Below, one piece after another: positions 49,261 to 59,013 of a stretch of 64,000 nt of DNA. The position numbers were made by a program, and so were the translations under genes. This stretch comes from Erwinia sp. E_sp_B01_1 (lineage in GTDB: Bacteria; Pseudomonadota; Gammaproteobacteria; Enterobacterales; Enterobacteriaceae), in the NCBI RefSeq assembly GCF_036865545.1, contig NZ_CP142208.1, positions 4,739,727 to 4,803,726 of the forward strand. Reading direction: 5' to 3'. The stretch's first letter is position 1. Each line of letters begins with the position of its first letter. The notes below the pieces were generated by a model, which worked only from the letters and a program-made list of their open reading frames with translations, had not been told where the DNA came from and did not search any database.

Positions 49261-50301
49261 ATGACACTGATGCAAAAAACCCTGGCTCAATGTGTAGCTG
49301 TCACGCTGTCGCTGAGCGCAGTTTCTGCAATTGCTGCCACTAACCTGACCGGCGCTGGCGGGACTTTCCCGGCCCCTGTTTATAACAAATGGGCAGCAGA
49401 CTACAACACCGCAACCGGCGCTCAGGTTAACTATCAGGGCATTGGTTCTTCCGGCGGCGTGAAACAAATCATCGCGAAAACTGTAGATTTCGGTGCTTCT
49501 GATGCACCAATGAAAGATGAAGATCTGCAGAAAAATGGCCTGTTCCAGTTCCCTACCGTCATCGGTGGCGTGGTGCTGGCCGTTAACATCCCCGGCATCA
49601 AATCCGGCCAGCTGACGCTGGATGGTAAAACCGTAGGGGATATCTACCTGGGCACCATCAAAAAATGGAATGACCCGGCGATCACCAAACTGAACCCTGG
49701 CGTGAACCTGCCAGACAGCAACATCAACGTGGTTCGCCGCGCTGATGGTTCAGGCACCTCCTTTGTCTTCACCAGCTACCTGTCAAAAGTCAACAGCGAC
49801 TGGAGCAGCAAAATTGGCAAGGGCAACACCGTTAACTGGCCAACCGGTCTGGGCGGTAAAGGCAACGACGGCGTCGCCGCTTTCGTTCAGCGTCTGCCTG
49901 GCTCAATCGGCTATGTGGAATACGCTTACGCCAAGCAGAACACCCTGGCCTACACCAAACTGCTGGATGCGGATGGCAAAGCGGTTGAGCCAAGCGAGAA
50001 GAGCTTCAGCGATGCGGCCAAAGGCGCCAACTGGAGCGAATCTTTCGCTCAGGATCTGACTTACCAGAAGGGCGACAACGCCTGGCCAATCACCTCCACC
50101 ACTTTCATTCTGGTGCATAAAGAGCAGGCCAATGCCGAGAAGGGCACAGCCGTACTGAAATTCTTTGACTGGGCCTATAAAAACGGCGCAAAAACCACCA
50201 ACAGCCTGGACTATGCTGCACTGCCAGACTCTGTGGTTGAGCAGATCCGTACCGCCTGGAAAACCAACGTGAAAGACAGCTCAGGTAAAGCCCTGTACTA
50301 A
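49261..50301 (+). CDS. pstS: Periplasmic phosphate-binding protein PstS
   Basis: A 346-residue high-affinity phosphate receptor. The signal peptide is cleaved after AISAIAA-type residues (VSAIAA, about residue 25). Mature [19 protein letters not shown] and phosphate-contacting motifs GSSGGVKQI and [10 protein letters not shown] are present. It delivers phosphate to PstCA and takes part in PhoR signalling. Behind two Pho boxes. Confidence 0.97.
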   Translation: MTLMQKTLAQCVAVTLSLSAVSAIAATNLTGAGGTFPAPVYNKWAADYNTATGAQVNYQGIGSSGGVKQIIAKTVDFGASDAPMKDEDLQKNGLFQFPTVIGGVVLAVNIPGIKSGQLTLDGKTVGDIYLGTIKKWNDPAITKLNPGVNLPDSNINVVRRADGSGTSFVFTSYLSKVNSDWSSKIGKGNTVNWPTGLGGKGNDGVAAFVQRLPGSIGYVEYAYAKQNTLAYTKLLDADGKAVEPSEKSFSDAAKGANWSESFAQDLTYQKGDNAWPITSTTFILVHKEQANAEKGTAVLKFFDWAYKNGAKTTNSLDYAALPDSVVEQIRTAWKTNVKDSSGKALY

Positions 50302-50311
50302 GCTTCTGAAA

Positions 50312-50359
50312 GAGCCGGATTGCTCCGGCTCCTGTCATCGGGCGGCCCGTTGGCCGCCC
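50312..50359 (+). terminator. Two hairpins in the pstS-pstC gap
   Basis: GAGCCGGA-TTGC-TCCGGCTC (50312-50331) and GGGCGGCC-CGTT-GGCCGCCC (50340-50359) lie between pstS and pstC. Neither has a strong U-tract. Such structures protect the pstS 3' end and reduce readthrough, giving more binding protein than permease. Confidence 0.65.
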
Positions 50360-50383
50360 TAAACTGTCAACATCGGGAATTTT

Positions 50384-51346
50384 ATGGCTGCGACCAAGAC
50401 GGCATTCAAAGCGCCGGGCAAGCAGGGTGATGTAATTTTCGGTGCGCTGGTGAAACTGGCTGCGCTGATTGTGCTGTTGCTGCTCGGTGGCATTATTGTC
50501 TCGCTGATCATCTCCTCCTGGCCGAGCATTCAGAAGTTTGGCTTCTCCTTCCTGTGGACCAAAACCTGGGATGCCCCCAACGAACAATTTGGTGCGCTGG
50601 TACCGATTTACGGCACCGTCGTCACCTCTGTTATTGCCCTGATTATCGCTGTACCGGTCAGCTTTGGTATCGCCCTGTTCCTGACTGAACTGGCCCCAAA
50701 CTGGCTGCGCCGCCCACTGGGCGTGGCTATCGAACTGCTGGCGGCTATTCCCAGCATCGTGTACGGCATGTGGGGCCTGTTTATCTTCGCCCCGCTGTTT
50801 GCGACCTACTTCCAGACTCCGCTGGGTGACCTGATGGCGAACATTCCCATCGTGGGCGCACTGTTCTCCGGCCCCGCTTTTGGTATCGGGATTCTGGCTG
50901 CCGGGATTATCCTGGCGATTATGATCATTCCTTATATCGCCTCGGTGATGCGTGACGTGTTTGAGCAAACGCCGGTGATGATGAAAGAATCGGCTTACGG
51001 TATCGGCTGCACGACCTGGGAAGTGATCTGGCGTGTGGTGCTTCCGTTCACCAAAAATGGGGTGATCGGCGGTGTGATGTTAGGTCTGGGCCGCGCGCTG
51101 GGTGAAACCATGGCGGTGACCTTTATCATTGGTAACACCTACCAGCTCGACAGCGCCTCACTGTTTATGCCGGGCAACAGTATCACTTCCGCACTGGCTA
51201 ACGAATTTGCCGAAGCGGAATCCGGCGTGCACACCGCCGCGCTGATGGAGCTTGGGCTGATCCTGTTTGTGATCACCTTTATCGTGCTGGCCTGTTCAAA
51301 ACTGATGATTTCCCGCCTGGCGAAAAGTGAAGGAGCGAAATCATGA
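50384..51346 (+). CDS. pstC: Phosphate ABC transporter permease PstC
   Basis: A 320-residue permease with about six membrane helices. The cytoplasmic EAA-type loop ([21 protein letters not shown]) contacts PstB. E. coli PstC is 319 aa. Its stop overlaps the pstA start by 4 bp (ATGA). Confidence 0.97.
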   Translation: MAATKTAFKAPGKQGDVIFGALVKLAALIVLLLLGGIIVSLIISSWPSIQKFGFSFLWTKTWDAPNEQFGALVPIYGTVVTSVIALIIAVPVSFGIALFLTELAPNWLRRPLGVAIELLAAIPSIVYGMWGLFIFAPLFATYFQTPLGDLMANIPIVGALFSGPAFGIGILAAGIILAIMIIPYIASVMRDVFEQTPVMMKESAYGIGCTTWEVIWRVVLPFTKNGVIGGVMLGLGRALGETMAVTFIIGNTYQLDSASLFMPGNSITSALANEFAEAESGVHTAALMELGLILFVITFIVLACSKLMISRLAKSEGAKS

Positions 51347-52230
51347 CCACCATGGAATTGCAGTCCCGCGCCCAGCTGGAAGCATCCCGCCGTAAAATGC
51401 AGGCCTGGCGTCGGTTGAAAAACCGCATCGCCCTGACGCTCTCAATGTTGACCATGGCCTTTGGCCTGTTCTGGCTGGTGTGGATCCTGTTTGCCACCGT
51501 GACTCGCGGTGTGGATGGGATGACGCTGGCGCTGTTTACCGAAAATACGCCGCCGCCTAACACCGCGGGTGGCGGGCTGGCTAACGCCATCGCCGGGAGT
51601 GGCTTACTGATCCTCTGGTCTACCGTTTTCGGTACGCCGCTGGGGATCATGGCGGGCATTTACCTGGCCGAGTATGGCCGTAAATCCTGGCTGGCCGAGG
51701 TGATTCGTTTTATCAACGATATCCTGCTGTCGGCTCCCTCTATTGTGGTTGGGCTGTTTGTCTACACCATCGTGGTGGCACAGATGCAGCACTTCTCAGG
51801 CTGGGCGGGCGTGGTGGCACTGGCCCTGCTGCAAATCCCAATCGTTATCCGTACCACAGAGAATATGCTGAAGCTGGTGCCGGACAGCCTGCGTGAAGCG
51901 GCCTATGCCCTGGGCACGCCGAAGTGGAAGATGATTTCCGCCATCACGCTGAAAGCCTCCGTCTCCGGCATCCTGACCGGTGTGCTGCTGGCGATTGCCC
52001 GAATTGCCGGGGAAACTGCCCCGCTGCTGTTTACGTCGCTCTCTAACCAGTTCTGGAGCACCGACATGATGCAGCCGCTGGCTAACCTGCCGGTGACCAT
52101 CTTTAAATTCGCCATGAGCCCGTTTGCCGAATGGCAAAGCCTGGCCTGGGCGGGCGTGCTGCTGATTACTGTCTGCGTGCTGTTGCTGAATATCCTGGCG
52201 CGCGTGATCTTCGCCAAAGGCAAACATTAA
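51343..52230 (+). CDS. pstA: Phosphate ABC transporter permease PstA
   Basis: A 295-residue partner of PstC. Six membrane helices are expected, with the EAA-type loop [21 protein letters not shown] near residue 185. Starts at ATG 51343 inside the pstC stop. Length is one residue shorter than E. coli. Confidence 0.97.
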   Translation: MTTMELQSRAQLEASRRKMQAWRRLKNRIALTLSMLTMAFGLFWLVWILFATVTRGVDGMTLALFTENTPPPNTAGGGLANAIAGSGLLILWSTVFGTPLGIMAGIYLAEYGRKSWLAEVIRFINDILLSAPSIVVGLFVYTIVVAQMQHFSGWAGVVALALLQIPIVIRTTENMLKLVPDSLREAAYALGTPKWKMISAITLKASVSGILTGVLLAIARIAGETAPLLFTSLSNQFWSTDMMQPLANLPVTIFKFAMSPFAEWQSLAWAGVLLITVCVLLLNILARVIFAKGKH

Positions 52231-52259
52231 TTTACGCGCGGCTGTGGCGGCGCGAATAA

Positions 52260-53042
<783 letters not shown>

Positions 53043-53059
53043 GTTGACTGGAGAATACG

Positions 53060-53797
53060 ATGGATAACCTGAATCTGAATAAACATATCTCCGGGCAGTT
53101 CAACGCCGAGCTGGAGCATATCCGTACCCAGGTGTTGACTATGGGTGGGATGGTGGAGCAGCAACTGACTGATGCCATTACCGCGATGCATAACCAGGAT
53201 GGTGAGCTGGCTAAGCGGGTGATTGACGGTGACCAGAAGGTCAACATGATGGAAGTGTCGATTGATGAAGCCTGTGTGCGCATCATCGCCAAACGTCAGC
53301 CAACGGCCAGCGATCTGCGTCTGGTGATGGCGATCATTAAAACGATCTCCGAGCTGGAGCGTATTGGGGATGTGGCCGAGAAGATCAGCCGCACCGCACT
53401 GGAAAAATTCAGTCAGCAGCATCAGCCATTGCTGGTGAGCCTGGAGTCACTGGGCCACCATACCATTCAGATGCTGCACGACGTGCTGGATGCCTTTGCC
53501 CGCATGGATTTGACGGCGGCCATTGAGATTTACCGGGAAGATAAAAAAGTTGACCAGGAGTATGAGGGCATCGTGCGTCAGTTGATGACCTATATGATGG
53601 AAGACCCGAGGACTATCCCAAGCGTGCTGACCGCCCTGTTCTGCGCCCGCGCCATTGAGCGTATTGGCGATCGTTGCCAGAACATCTGCGAAATCATCTT
53701 CTATTTCGTCAAAGGTCAGGATTTCCGTCATGTTGGCGGCGATCAGCTTGATAAGCTGTTGACCGGCGACGATGGCAATCATAACGGCCCTGCCTGA
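53060..53797 (+). CDS. phoU: Phosphate signalling protein PhoU
   Basis: A 245-residue protein (241 in E. coli) of two three-helix-bundle repeats. The metal-cluster motifs E/D-xxxD recur ([13 protein letters not shown] and [13 protein letters not shown]). It links Pst transport status to PhoR dephosphorylation of PhoB. Last gene of pstSCAB-phoU. Confidence 0.97.
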   Translation: MDNLNLNKHISGQFNAELEHIRTQVLTMGGMVEQQLTDAITAMHNQDGELAKRVIDGDQKVNMMEVSIDEACVRIIAKRQPTASDLRLVMAIIKTISELERIGDVAEKISRTALEKFSQQHQPLLVSLESLGHHTIQMLHDVLDAFARMDLTAAIEIYREDKKVDQEYEGIVRQLMTYMMEDPRTIPSVLTALFCARAIERIGDRCQNICEIIFYFVKGQDFRHVGGDQLDKLLTGDDGNHNGPA

Positions 53798-53810
53798 TTT
53801 TCCTCCCCCT

Positions 53811-53830
53811 GCCGGGTTCGCCCGGCTTTA
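53811..53830 (+). terminator. Terminator after phoU
   Basis: GCCGGG-TTCG-CCCGGC, a stable UUCG-type tetraloop hairpin, followed by TTTATT, 13 bp after the phoU stop. Confidence 0.88.
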
Positions 53831-53950
53831 TTGCCTTGCCTCTTGCTTTCGCCTGTCCGCCAGACTTCCCGTCATCACAATTTCCTTTGGTGTGTTAATG
53901 CTCTGAAACATATACTTGCCGCACTTTTTTTATTCAGGCAGGGATTTCTT

Positions 53951-55186
53951 ATGACCACTCAGACGCCGAAGAAAGGCGCCACGCCAGGCAAAGCGATGCT
54001 GGCGGCCGTCAGCGGTTATGCAATGGACGGCTTCGATCTTCTTATTCTCGGCTTTATGCTGCCGGCGATCAGCGTTTCGCTGGCGCTGAATCCTTCGCAG
54101 GCCGGATCGCTGGTGACCTGGACGCTGATTGGAGCAGTGATGGGCGGCATTATTTTCGGCCACCTCAGTGACCGGTTTGGACGCATCCGGGTTCTGACTA
54201 TCACCATCCTGATGTTTTCCGTGTTCACCGGGCTGTGTGCCGTCGCGCAGGGATACTGGGATTTGCTGGTGTACCGCACACTGGCCGGGGTAGGGTTAGG
54301 CGGTGAGTTTGGCATCGGGATGGCGCTGATTGCTGAAGCCTGGCCTGCCAACAAGCGTAACCGCGCTTCGGCCTGGGTTGGAATGGGCTGGCAGCTGGGT
54401 GTGCTGCTGGCAGCATTTATCACGCCTTTCCTGCTGGGTCATATCGGCTGGCGTGGCATGTTTCTGGTGGGGCTGCTGCCTGCGCTGGCTTCCTTTGTTA
54501 TCCGCCGGGGGATGGGAGAGCCGGAAGGTTTTACCCGTCATGTGGATGTGAATCAGGGGTTGTCGTTTGCTGCGCGGCTCAGGTTGTTGGTGAAAGATAA
54601 GGCCACGGCCAAAGCGAGTTTGGGAATTTTTATTCTCTGCTCGGTGCAGAACTTTGGTTATTACGGGCTGATGATCTGGATGCCCAGCTACCTCTCCAGT
54701 AATTTCGGGTTTTCTCTGACCAAATCCGGGCTGTGGACTGCGGTTACGGTGATCGGGATGACATTCGGTATCTGGCTGTTTGGCATACTTGCCGACCGGT
54801 TTGCCCGCTGGAAAATTTTCCTTCTGTATCAGTTTGGTGCAGTAGTGATGGTTATCGTTTACGCGCAGTTGCGCGATCCCACCGTGATGCTGTTTACCGG
54901 TGCGGTGATGGGGATGTTTGTGAACGGCATGATTGGCGGCTACGGTGCGCTGATTTCCGATACCTACCCGGCGCAGGTGCGGGCAACAGCGCAGAATGTG
55001 TTGTTCAATCTGGGCAGAGGCGTTGGCGGGTTTGGTCCACTGGTGATTGGTGTGCTGGTGATTAACCTGTCGTTCACGGCCGCCATTACGCTTCTGGCGC
55101 TGATTTATCTGCTGGATATTGCCGCGACGCTGTTCCTGCTGCCGAAAAAGCAGGGCAAGGAAGATGCGCTGGGCGCGATTGGATAA
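53951..55186 (+). CDS. MFS transporter, aromatic-acid/H+ symporter-like
   Basis: A 411-residue, 12-helix major facilitator. GYAMDGFDLLILGFMLPAIS at the start with a conserved Asp in helix 1, and the MFS loop GHLSDRFGRIRVL, are typical of the AAHS and sialate/metabolite-symporter groups. The chosen ATG follows AGGGATTTCTT; an in-frame upstream extension of 40 residues lacks RBS support. There is no E. coli equivalent at this locus, and no catabolic genes adjoin it, so the substrate is unknown. Confidence 0.8.
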   Translation: MTTQTPKKGATPGKAMLAAVSGYAMDGFDLLILGFMLPAISVSLALNPSQAGSLVTWTLIGAVMGGIIFGHLSDRFGRIRVLTITILMFSVFTGLCAVAQGYWDLLVYRTLAGVGLGGEFGIGMALIAEAWPANKRNRASAWVGMGWQLGVLLAAFITPFLLGHIGWRGMFLVGLLPALASFVIRRGMGEPEGFTRHVDVNQGLSFAARLRLLVKDKATAKASLGIFILCSVQNFGYYGLMIWMPSYLSSNFGFSLTKSGLWTAVTVIGMTFGIWLFGILADRFARWKIFLLYQFGAVVMVIVYAQLRDPTVMLFTGAVMGMFVNGMIGGYGALISDTYPAQVRATAQNVLFNLGRGVGGFGPLVIGVLVINLSFTAAITLLALIYLLDIAATLFLLPKKQGKEDALGAIG

Positions 55187-55201
55187 GGATTACGGCGTTA
55201 A

Positions 55202-55237
55202 GGGCTAAAGGGCTTAAGGACTTAAGGACTTAAGGGC
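55202..55237. repeat. Octanucleotide tandem repeat
   Basis: Four and a half copies of an 8-bp unit of the form GGRCTTAA (GGGCTAAA, GGGCTTAA, GGACTTAA, GGACTTAA, GGGC), just after the MFS gene stop. No coding role is visible; such repeats can slip. Confidence 0.85.
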
Positions 55238-55268
55238 GTCGCCTGAGTGCGCGGTGACTGGCGGTGAG

Positions 55269-55364
55269 GACTACAGGCCGCTCGTAAAGACGCAAAAAGC
55301 GTCATCCATGACAGCTCGGCCCACGCCGTCCATGGCGTGGGACGCTTTACGATCGGCCTGTAGT
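55269..55364. repeat. Inverted repeat flanking two nested hairpins
   Basis: The segment ACTACAGGCCGCTCGTAAAG (55269-55288) is the reverse complement, with one mismatch, of the head of the first 87-bp repeat (55345-55364). Between them lie two palindromes, GACGCAAAAAGCGTC (55286-55300) and CCACGCCGTCCATGGCGTGG (55321-55340). Confidence 0.85.
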
Positions 55365-55728
55365 CCTCTCGCTTTAATAATGGATGTTGTCTGTTTGCCT
55401 TTAAAGCAGGCGCTGATGATAGCCTAAGACGCTTTACGATCGGCCTGTAGTCTTCTTGCTTTGGTAATGGATATTGTCTGTTTGGCTATAAAGCAGGCGC
55501 TGATGATGGCGTGAGACGCTTTACGATCGGCCTGTAGTCCTCTTGCTTTGGTAATGGATATTGCCTGTTTGGCTATAAAGCAGGCGCTGATGATGGCGTG
55601 GGACGCTTTACGATCGGCCTGTAGTCCTCTCGCTTTAATAATGGATGTTGTCTGTTTGCCTTTAAAGCAGGCGCTGATGATGGCCTAAGACGCTTTACGA
55701 TCGACTTATAGCCCTCGCGCTTTAACCA
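55341..55728. repeat. 87-bp direct tandem repeat array, four full copies plus a partial
   Basis: Units start at 55341, 55428, 55515, 55602 and 55689, exactly 87 bp apart, each opening with GACGCTTTACGATCG. Units 1 and 4 are nearly identical, and units 2 and 3 are nearly identical to each other (an A-B-B-A order). The fifth is a diverged fragment of about 40 bp reaching the end of yieH. There are no spacers, so it is not a CRISPR. The units contain CGATCG and a TTTAAA-centred partial palindrome (GCCTTTAAAGCAGGC). Confidence 0.93.
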
Positions 55729-56384
55729 GTAATTTCCCAGCCGCGCGCGCGCCACAGTTCCGGCAGTTGAGCCATTTCGGTGAAGGTTGTCACCAGCGGA
55801 TGATCCAGCGGTTTGTTATGGGCATCCGCGCAGAAGTAAAACACCGGAATACCTGCCGCAATCCCCGCTTTCGCTCCCGCCTCGGAATCATCTACCAGAA
55901 TGCAGTGCTCAATGGGGATGCCCATTTCTTTCGCAGCGTGATGCATCAGGTCAGGATCGGGTTTCCAGCTGGCAATGTCGTAACCGCTGTAGAGGCGCTC
56001 TGGGAAGAAGGGAAGCATGTCAGTCAGGCCCAGCGAATGCTGCATTTTAGGTACGGTACCGTTGGAAACCACGCACATCGGTACGGTGATTTTCTCCAGC
56101 AAGGCTTTAGCCCCGGCAATGGGTTTGAGTTCCAGATCAAACAGGCGCGCAACCTCTTTACGGTAAGCGGGCTCAAACTCCTCTTTAGTGACGCTGAGAT
56201 GATGCTCTTCACAGACTTCGGCAATGATGTCGTAAAGCTTGACGCCCTTATACTTTTCAAACATCTCCTTTAGCGAAAGATCGCCGCCAAACTGCGCGAA
56301 AGTGTTTACATAAGCCTGAGTACACAGCAATTCGCTGTCCACCAGTGTTCCATCACAGTCAAAAAATACACAGCCAACAGTCAT
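55722..56384 (-). CDS. yieH: HAD-family sugar phosphatase YieH
   Basis: A 220-residue HAD phosphatase with motif I FFDCDGTLVDSELL near residue 8 (nucleophile Asp and acid Asp), a helical cap, motif II VVSNGT near residue 104 and motif IV ILVDDSEAGAKAG near residue 160. It is close to E. coli YieH, described as acting on 6-phosphogluconate. ATG 56384 is preferred because GGAG lies six bases upstream; ATG 56396 has a poorer context. Its 3' end touches the last repeat fragment. Confidence 0.92.
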   Translation of the reverse strand: MTVGCVFFDCDGTLVDSELLCTQAYVNTFAQFGGDLSLKEMFEKYKGVKLYDIIAEVCEEHHLSVTKEEFEPAYRKEVARLFDLELKPIAGAKALLEKITVPMCVVSNGTVPKMQHSLGLTDMLPFFPERLYSGYDIASWKPDPDLMHHAAKEMGIPIEHCILVDDSEAGAKAGIAAGIPVFYFCADAHNKPLDHPLVTTFTEMAQLPELWRARGWEITG

Positions 56385-56495
56385 CGGGGTCTCCATTCTC
56401 TGTTTTCACTGCCTTTCACTTTACGGCACTGAGCCAGAATTGCGACCCGGAAATGTCAATTCCAGTTAGTGGCAGCGAACGTCCGGAAAAAACAG

Positions 56496-56509
56496 CGCAA
56501 CCGGTTGCG
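56496..56509. promoter_or_regulatory. PurR operator upstream of adeP
   Basis: A perfect 14-bp palindrome, CGCAACCGGTTGCG, fits the PurR consensus ACGCAAACGTTTGCGT. In E. coli the orthologous adenine permease gene is in the PurR regulon. It lies 85 bp before the adeP start. Confidence 0.87.
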
Positions 56510-56593
56510 AAAAAAGCCGCTGGTCTGCTACCAAAAGGGCATTTTTAGGTTAGGATAGCCGTCGATAACTTTTCTCCGTTTTGGAATCACACA

Positions 56594-57907
56594 ATGAATA
56601 ACCCTGGCCTGTTACAGCGGATTTTTAAACTGCAGGAACACGGTACGACAGCACGTACCGAAGTGATTGCGGGTTTCACCACTTTTCTGACGATGGTCTA
56701 CATCGTTTTTGTGAACCCACAAATTCTCGGTGTGGCTGGCATGAACACCCAGGCGGTGTTTGTGACGACCTGCCTGATTGCTGCTTTCGGCAGTATTCTG
56801 ATGGGGCTGCTGGCTAACCTTCCGGTGGCGCTGGCTCCGGCAATGGGTCTGAACGCTTTCTTTGCTTTCGTGGTGGTGGGTGCCATGGGCATCTCCTGGC
56901 AGGTGGGCATGGGTGCCATCTTCTGGGGCGCTGTGGGTCTGCTGCTGCTGACTATTTTCCGCGTCCGCTACTGGATGATTGCCAATATCCCGGTCAGCCT
57001 GCGCGTGGGGATCACCGCCGGTATCGGTCTGTTTATTGCGATGATCGGCCTGAAAAACGCCGGCATTGTAGTGCCAAACAAAGATACGCTGGTGGCAGTA
57101 GGGGATTTGACCTCGCACAGCGTGCTGCTGGGGGCGCTGGGCTTCTTTATCATTGCGATTCTGGCTTCCCGTAATATCCATATCGCCGTGCTGGTTTCTA
57201 TCGTGGTGACCACGCTGATTGGTCTGGCCATTGGGGATGTGAAATATGGCGGCGTCTTCTCTGCACCTACCGGCATTACTTCTGTACTGGGTCAGGTTGA
57301 CCTGGCAGGATCGTTGAACGTTGGCATGGCCGGCATCATTTTCTCCTTTATGCTGGTGAACCTGTTTGACTCCTCTGGCACCCTGATTGGCGTCACAGAC
57401 AAAGCCGGTCTGACCGATGAGAAAGGCACTTTCCCGCGCATGAAGCAGGCGCTCTATGTGGACAGCATCAGCTCCGTAGCCGGTGCCTACATCGGGACCT
57501 CTTCCGTTACCGCCTATATCGAGAGTTCTTCAGGCGTGGCTATCGGTGGCCGTACCGGTCTGATGGCCGTTGTTACTGGGATCCTGTTCCTGCTGGTGAT
57601 GTTCCTCTCGCCGCTGGCTGGCATGGTTCCGGCCTATGCCGCGGCTGGCGCGCTGATTTACGTTGGCGTGCTGATGACTTCAAGCCTGGCGCGTGTGAAG
57701 TGGGACGATCTGACTGAGGCGGTGCCTGCGTTTGTCACCGCTGCGATGATGCCGTTCAGCTTCTCCATCACTGAAGGAATTGCACTCGGCTTCATTTCTT
57801 ACTGTGTGATGAAGCTGGGCACCGGCCGCTGGCGTGAAATCAGCCCTTGCGTGGTGATTGTGGCGCTGCTGTTTGTACTGAAAATTGCCTTTATCGACGC
57901 ACATTAA
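56594..57907 (+). CDS. adeP: Adenine permease AdeP (YieG)
   Basis: A 437-residue inner-membrane purine/H+ symporter of the AzgA-type NCS2 group, with about 12-14 helices. Conserved motifs are HGTTARTEVIAGFTTFLTMV (residues 16-35), ALAPAMGLNAFFAF near residue 78, and VNLFDSSGTLIGVTDKAG near residue 255. Near-identical to E. coli YieG/AdeP, which has high affinity for adenine. Confidence 0.95.
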   Translation: MNNPGLLQRIFKLQEHGTTARTEVIAGFTTFLTMVYIVFVNPQILGVAGMNTQAVFVTTCLIAAFGSILMGLLANLPVALAPAMGLNAFFAFVVVGAMGISWQVGMGAIFWGAVGLLLLTIFRVRYWMIANIPVSLRVGITAGIGLFIAMIGLKNAGIVVPNKDTLVAVGDLTSHSVLLGALGFFIIAILASRNIHIAVLVSIVVTTLIGLAIGDVKYGGVFSAPTGITSVLGQVDLAGSLNVGMAGIIFSFMLVNLFDSSGTLIGVTDKAGLTDEKGTFPRMKQALYVDSISSVAGAYIGTSSVTAYIESSSGVAIGGRTGLMAVVTGILFLLVMFLSPLAGMVPAYAAAGALIYVGVLMTSSLARVKWDDLTEAVPAFVTAAMMPFSFSITEGIALGFISYCVMKLGTGRWREISPCVVIVALLFVLKIAFIDAH

Positions 57908-57916
57908 GTTATCTGA

Positions 57917-57939
57917 GCAGGCCAGTCCCGCTGGCCTGC
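57917..57939. terminator. Hairpin after adeP
   Basis: GCAGGCCAG-TCCCG-CTGGCCTGC, a 9-bp stem between the convergent adeP and PPTase-like genes, with a weak T-tail (TGTTCC). Confidence 0.6.
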
Positions 57940-57960
57940 TGTTCCGCATTTATCTGCGTT

Positions 57961-58701
57961 TCAATTCTGCAGGGCTTTTTCCGGCGGCATGCAGGTCAGG
58001 CGGAGCATACGCTGGCCTACGTTGGCGGTATTGACCGCTATCTCCTTCAGCCTGGTCCAGTTGGCCTCCTCATCACACTCCCACAGATGCAGTTGTTCAT
58101 TGCCTGGTGACAGCGCACAGGACCAGACTAACAGCGGTTCCACGTCAGAAATTGCCTGAATATCCGGGAACCCTGGCGAACGTAACCTTCCTGAGGCGGG
58201 ATGAAGTCGCAGCGAGTCACCATGTCCCTGCTCTGGCCCCGTCAGTTTCACCAGGCTTTTACGTATCGCCCAGAGTTGGGTGGCGGCTTCATTGGGATCG
58301 GTCTGGGCATTGATCCAGGCTTTTTCACCTGATGAAAGGTCACTCAGGTAGAGCTCCTGTGTCTGACGACTGTGCGCCCGGATAATCTCCAGCCCAAGTC
58401 CGGCACGGCCTCCTTCCTCTGCCAGTAACACACCAACGAGGTTATCCGCATAGGCGATGCTGAAATCAGGCAGATCGCTGTCAGCAAAACAGGGGCGACC
58501 ATTTGGGGTAGCGATCACTTCGGGGAGGTGTGAGATGCCATAAACCCGCAGCATCATTTCAGCCAGCAGGGCGCGCGCGGCCAGAAAACGCAGGCGTCGC
58601 TTTCCGGACATCAGGCTGGCAGCATCAATGATATTCTGGGGGATCCGCAGCATCTGAGGCGTGCCGTGGATAAGGGTCTGGCGTGCAAAATGACTTGCCA
58701 T
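57961..58701 (-). CDS. Divergent 4'-phosphopantetheinyl-transferase-like protein
   Basis: A 246-residue protein whose layout fits the Sfp/AcpT superfamily. It has NGRPCF (residues 67-72, compare NGKPxF), FSIAYADNLVGVLLA (80-94, compare FNISHS), GLGLEI (101-106, compare GVDIE) and WAIRKSLVKLTG (144-155, compare WTxKEAxxKxxG). The usual Mg-binding Asp of GVDIE is Gly here, and the catalytic Lys-Glu pair of KEA is Arg-Lys, although the last Lys is kept. It may be inactive, altered, or only distantly related. The flanks give no synthase or carrier-protein clue. The assignment is tentative; the reading frame itself looks real, starting ATG 58701 with upstream GGAG. Confidence 0.55.
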   Translation of the reverse strand: MASHFARQTLIHGTPQMLRIPQNIIDAASLMSGKRRLRFLAARALLAEMMLRVYGISHLPEVIATPNGRPCFADSDLPDFSIAYADNLVGVLLAEEGGRAGLGLEIIRAHSRQTQELYLSDLSSGEKAWINAQTDPNEAATQLWAIRKSLVKLTGPEQGHGDSLRLHPASGRLRSPGFPDIQAISDVEPLLVWSCALSPGNEQLHLWECDEEANWTRLKEIAVNTANVGQRMLRLTCMPPEKALQN

Positions 58702-59013
58702 CTGTCACTCCATGAAAATGGTCGGTAAATCACTCAGGCTATTGTAAGAATATTCTGTGCACGATTCACTAATGAATCTGCATTTTATGGAACTTTTGAG
58801 AGGAGGAGTCTCATTCTTCTTTAAAATCAAAGCAGTTGGTGTTGACCATCAGGAACAGTCATATCAGAGTATGAGGAGAATGGGGCAGGACGGAATCGGA
58901 CTATACAGACAGAGCAGGACCGGATTCGGTCAGTGTGCTGTTTAACGCACGCGGGAAAGCTGAGCCGGTTTTTACAGGCAATGACCGGCTCACCGGTCAC
59001 AGCCTGAGCATTA
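58702..59013. other. Spacer between the PPTase-like gene and mnmE
   Basis: This region of about 310 bp contains no convincing gene. A 62-codon open frame at 58757-58945 has no homology I recognise. A short palindrome, TGACCGG-CTCA-CCGGTCA type (58982-58999), near the mnmE stop may act as its terminator. E. coli has tnaCAB here; it is absent. Confidence 0.5.

Noticed and set aside
55341..55728. Possible CRISPR array
   Set aside because: Units are contiguous with no unique spacers, are too long, and no cas genes are near.
55573..55755. A 60-codon minus-strand open frame through the 87-bp repeats
   Set aside because: It exists because 87 is a multiple of three, so the repeat stays in frame. 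It is repetitive and low-complexity with no RBS.
58757..58945. A 62-codon open frame between the PPTase-like gene and mnmE
   Set aside because: No recognisable domain and no clear RBS; the spacing suggests ordinary intergenic DNA.
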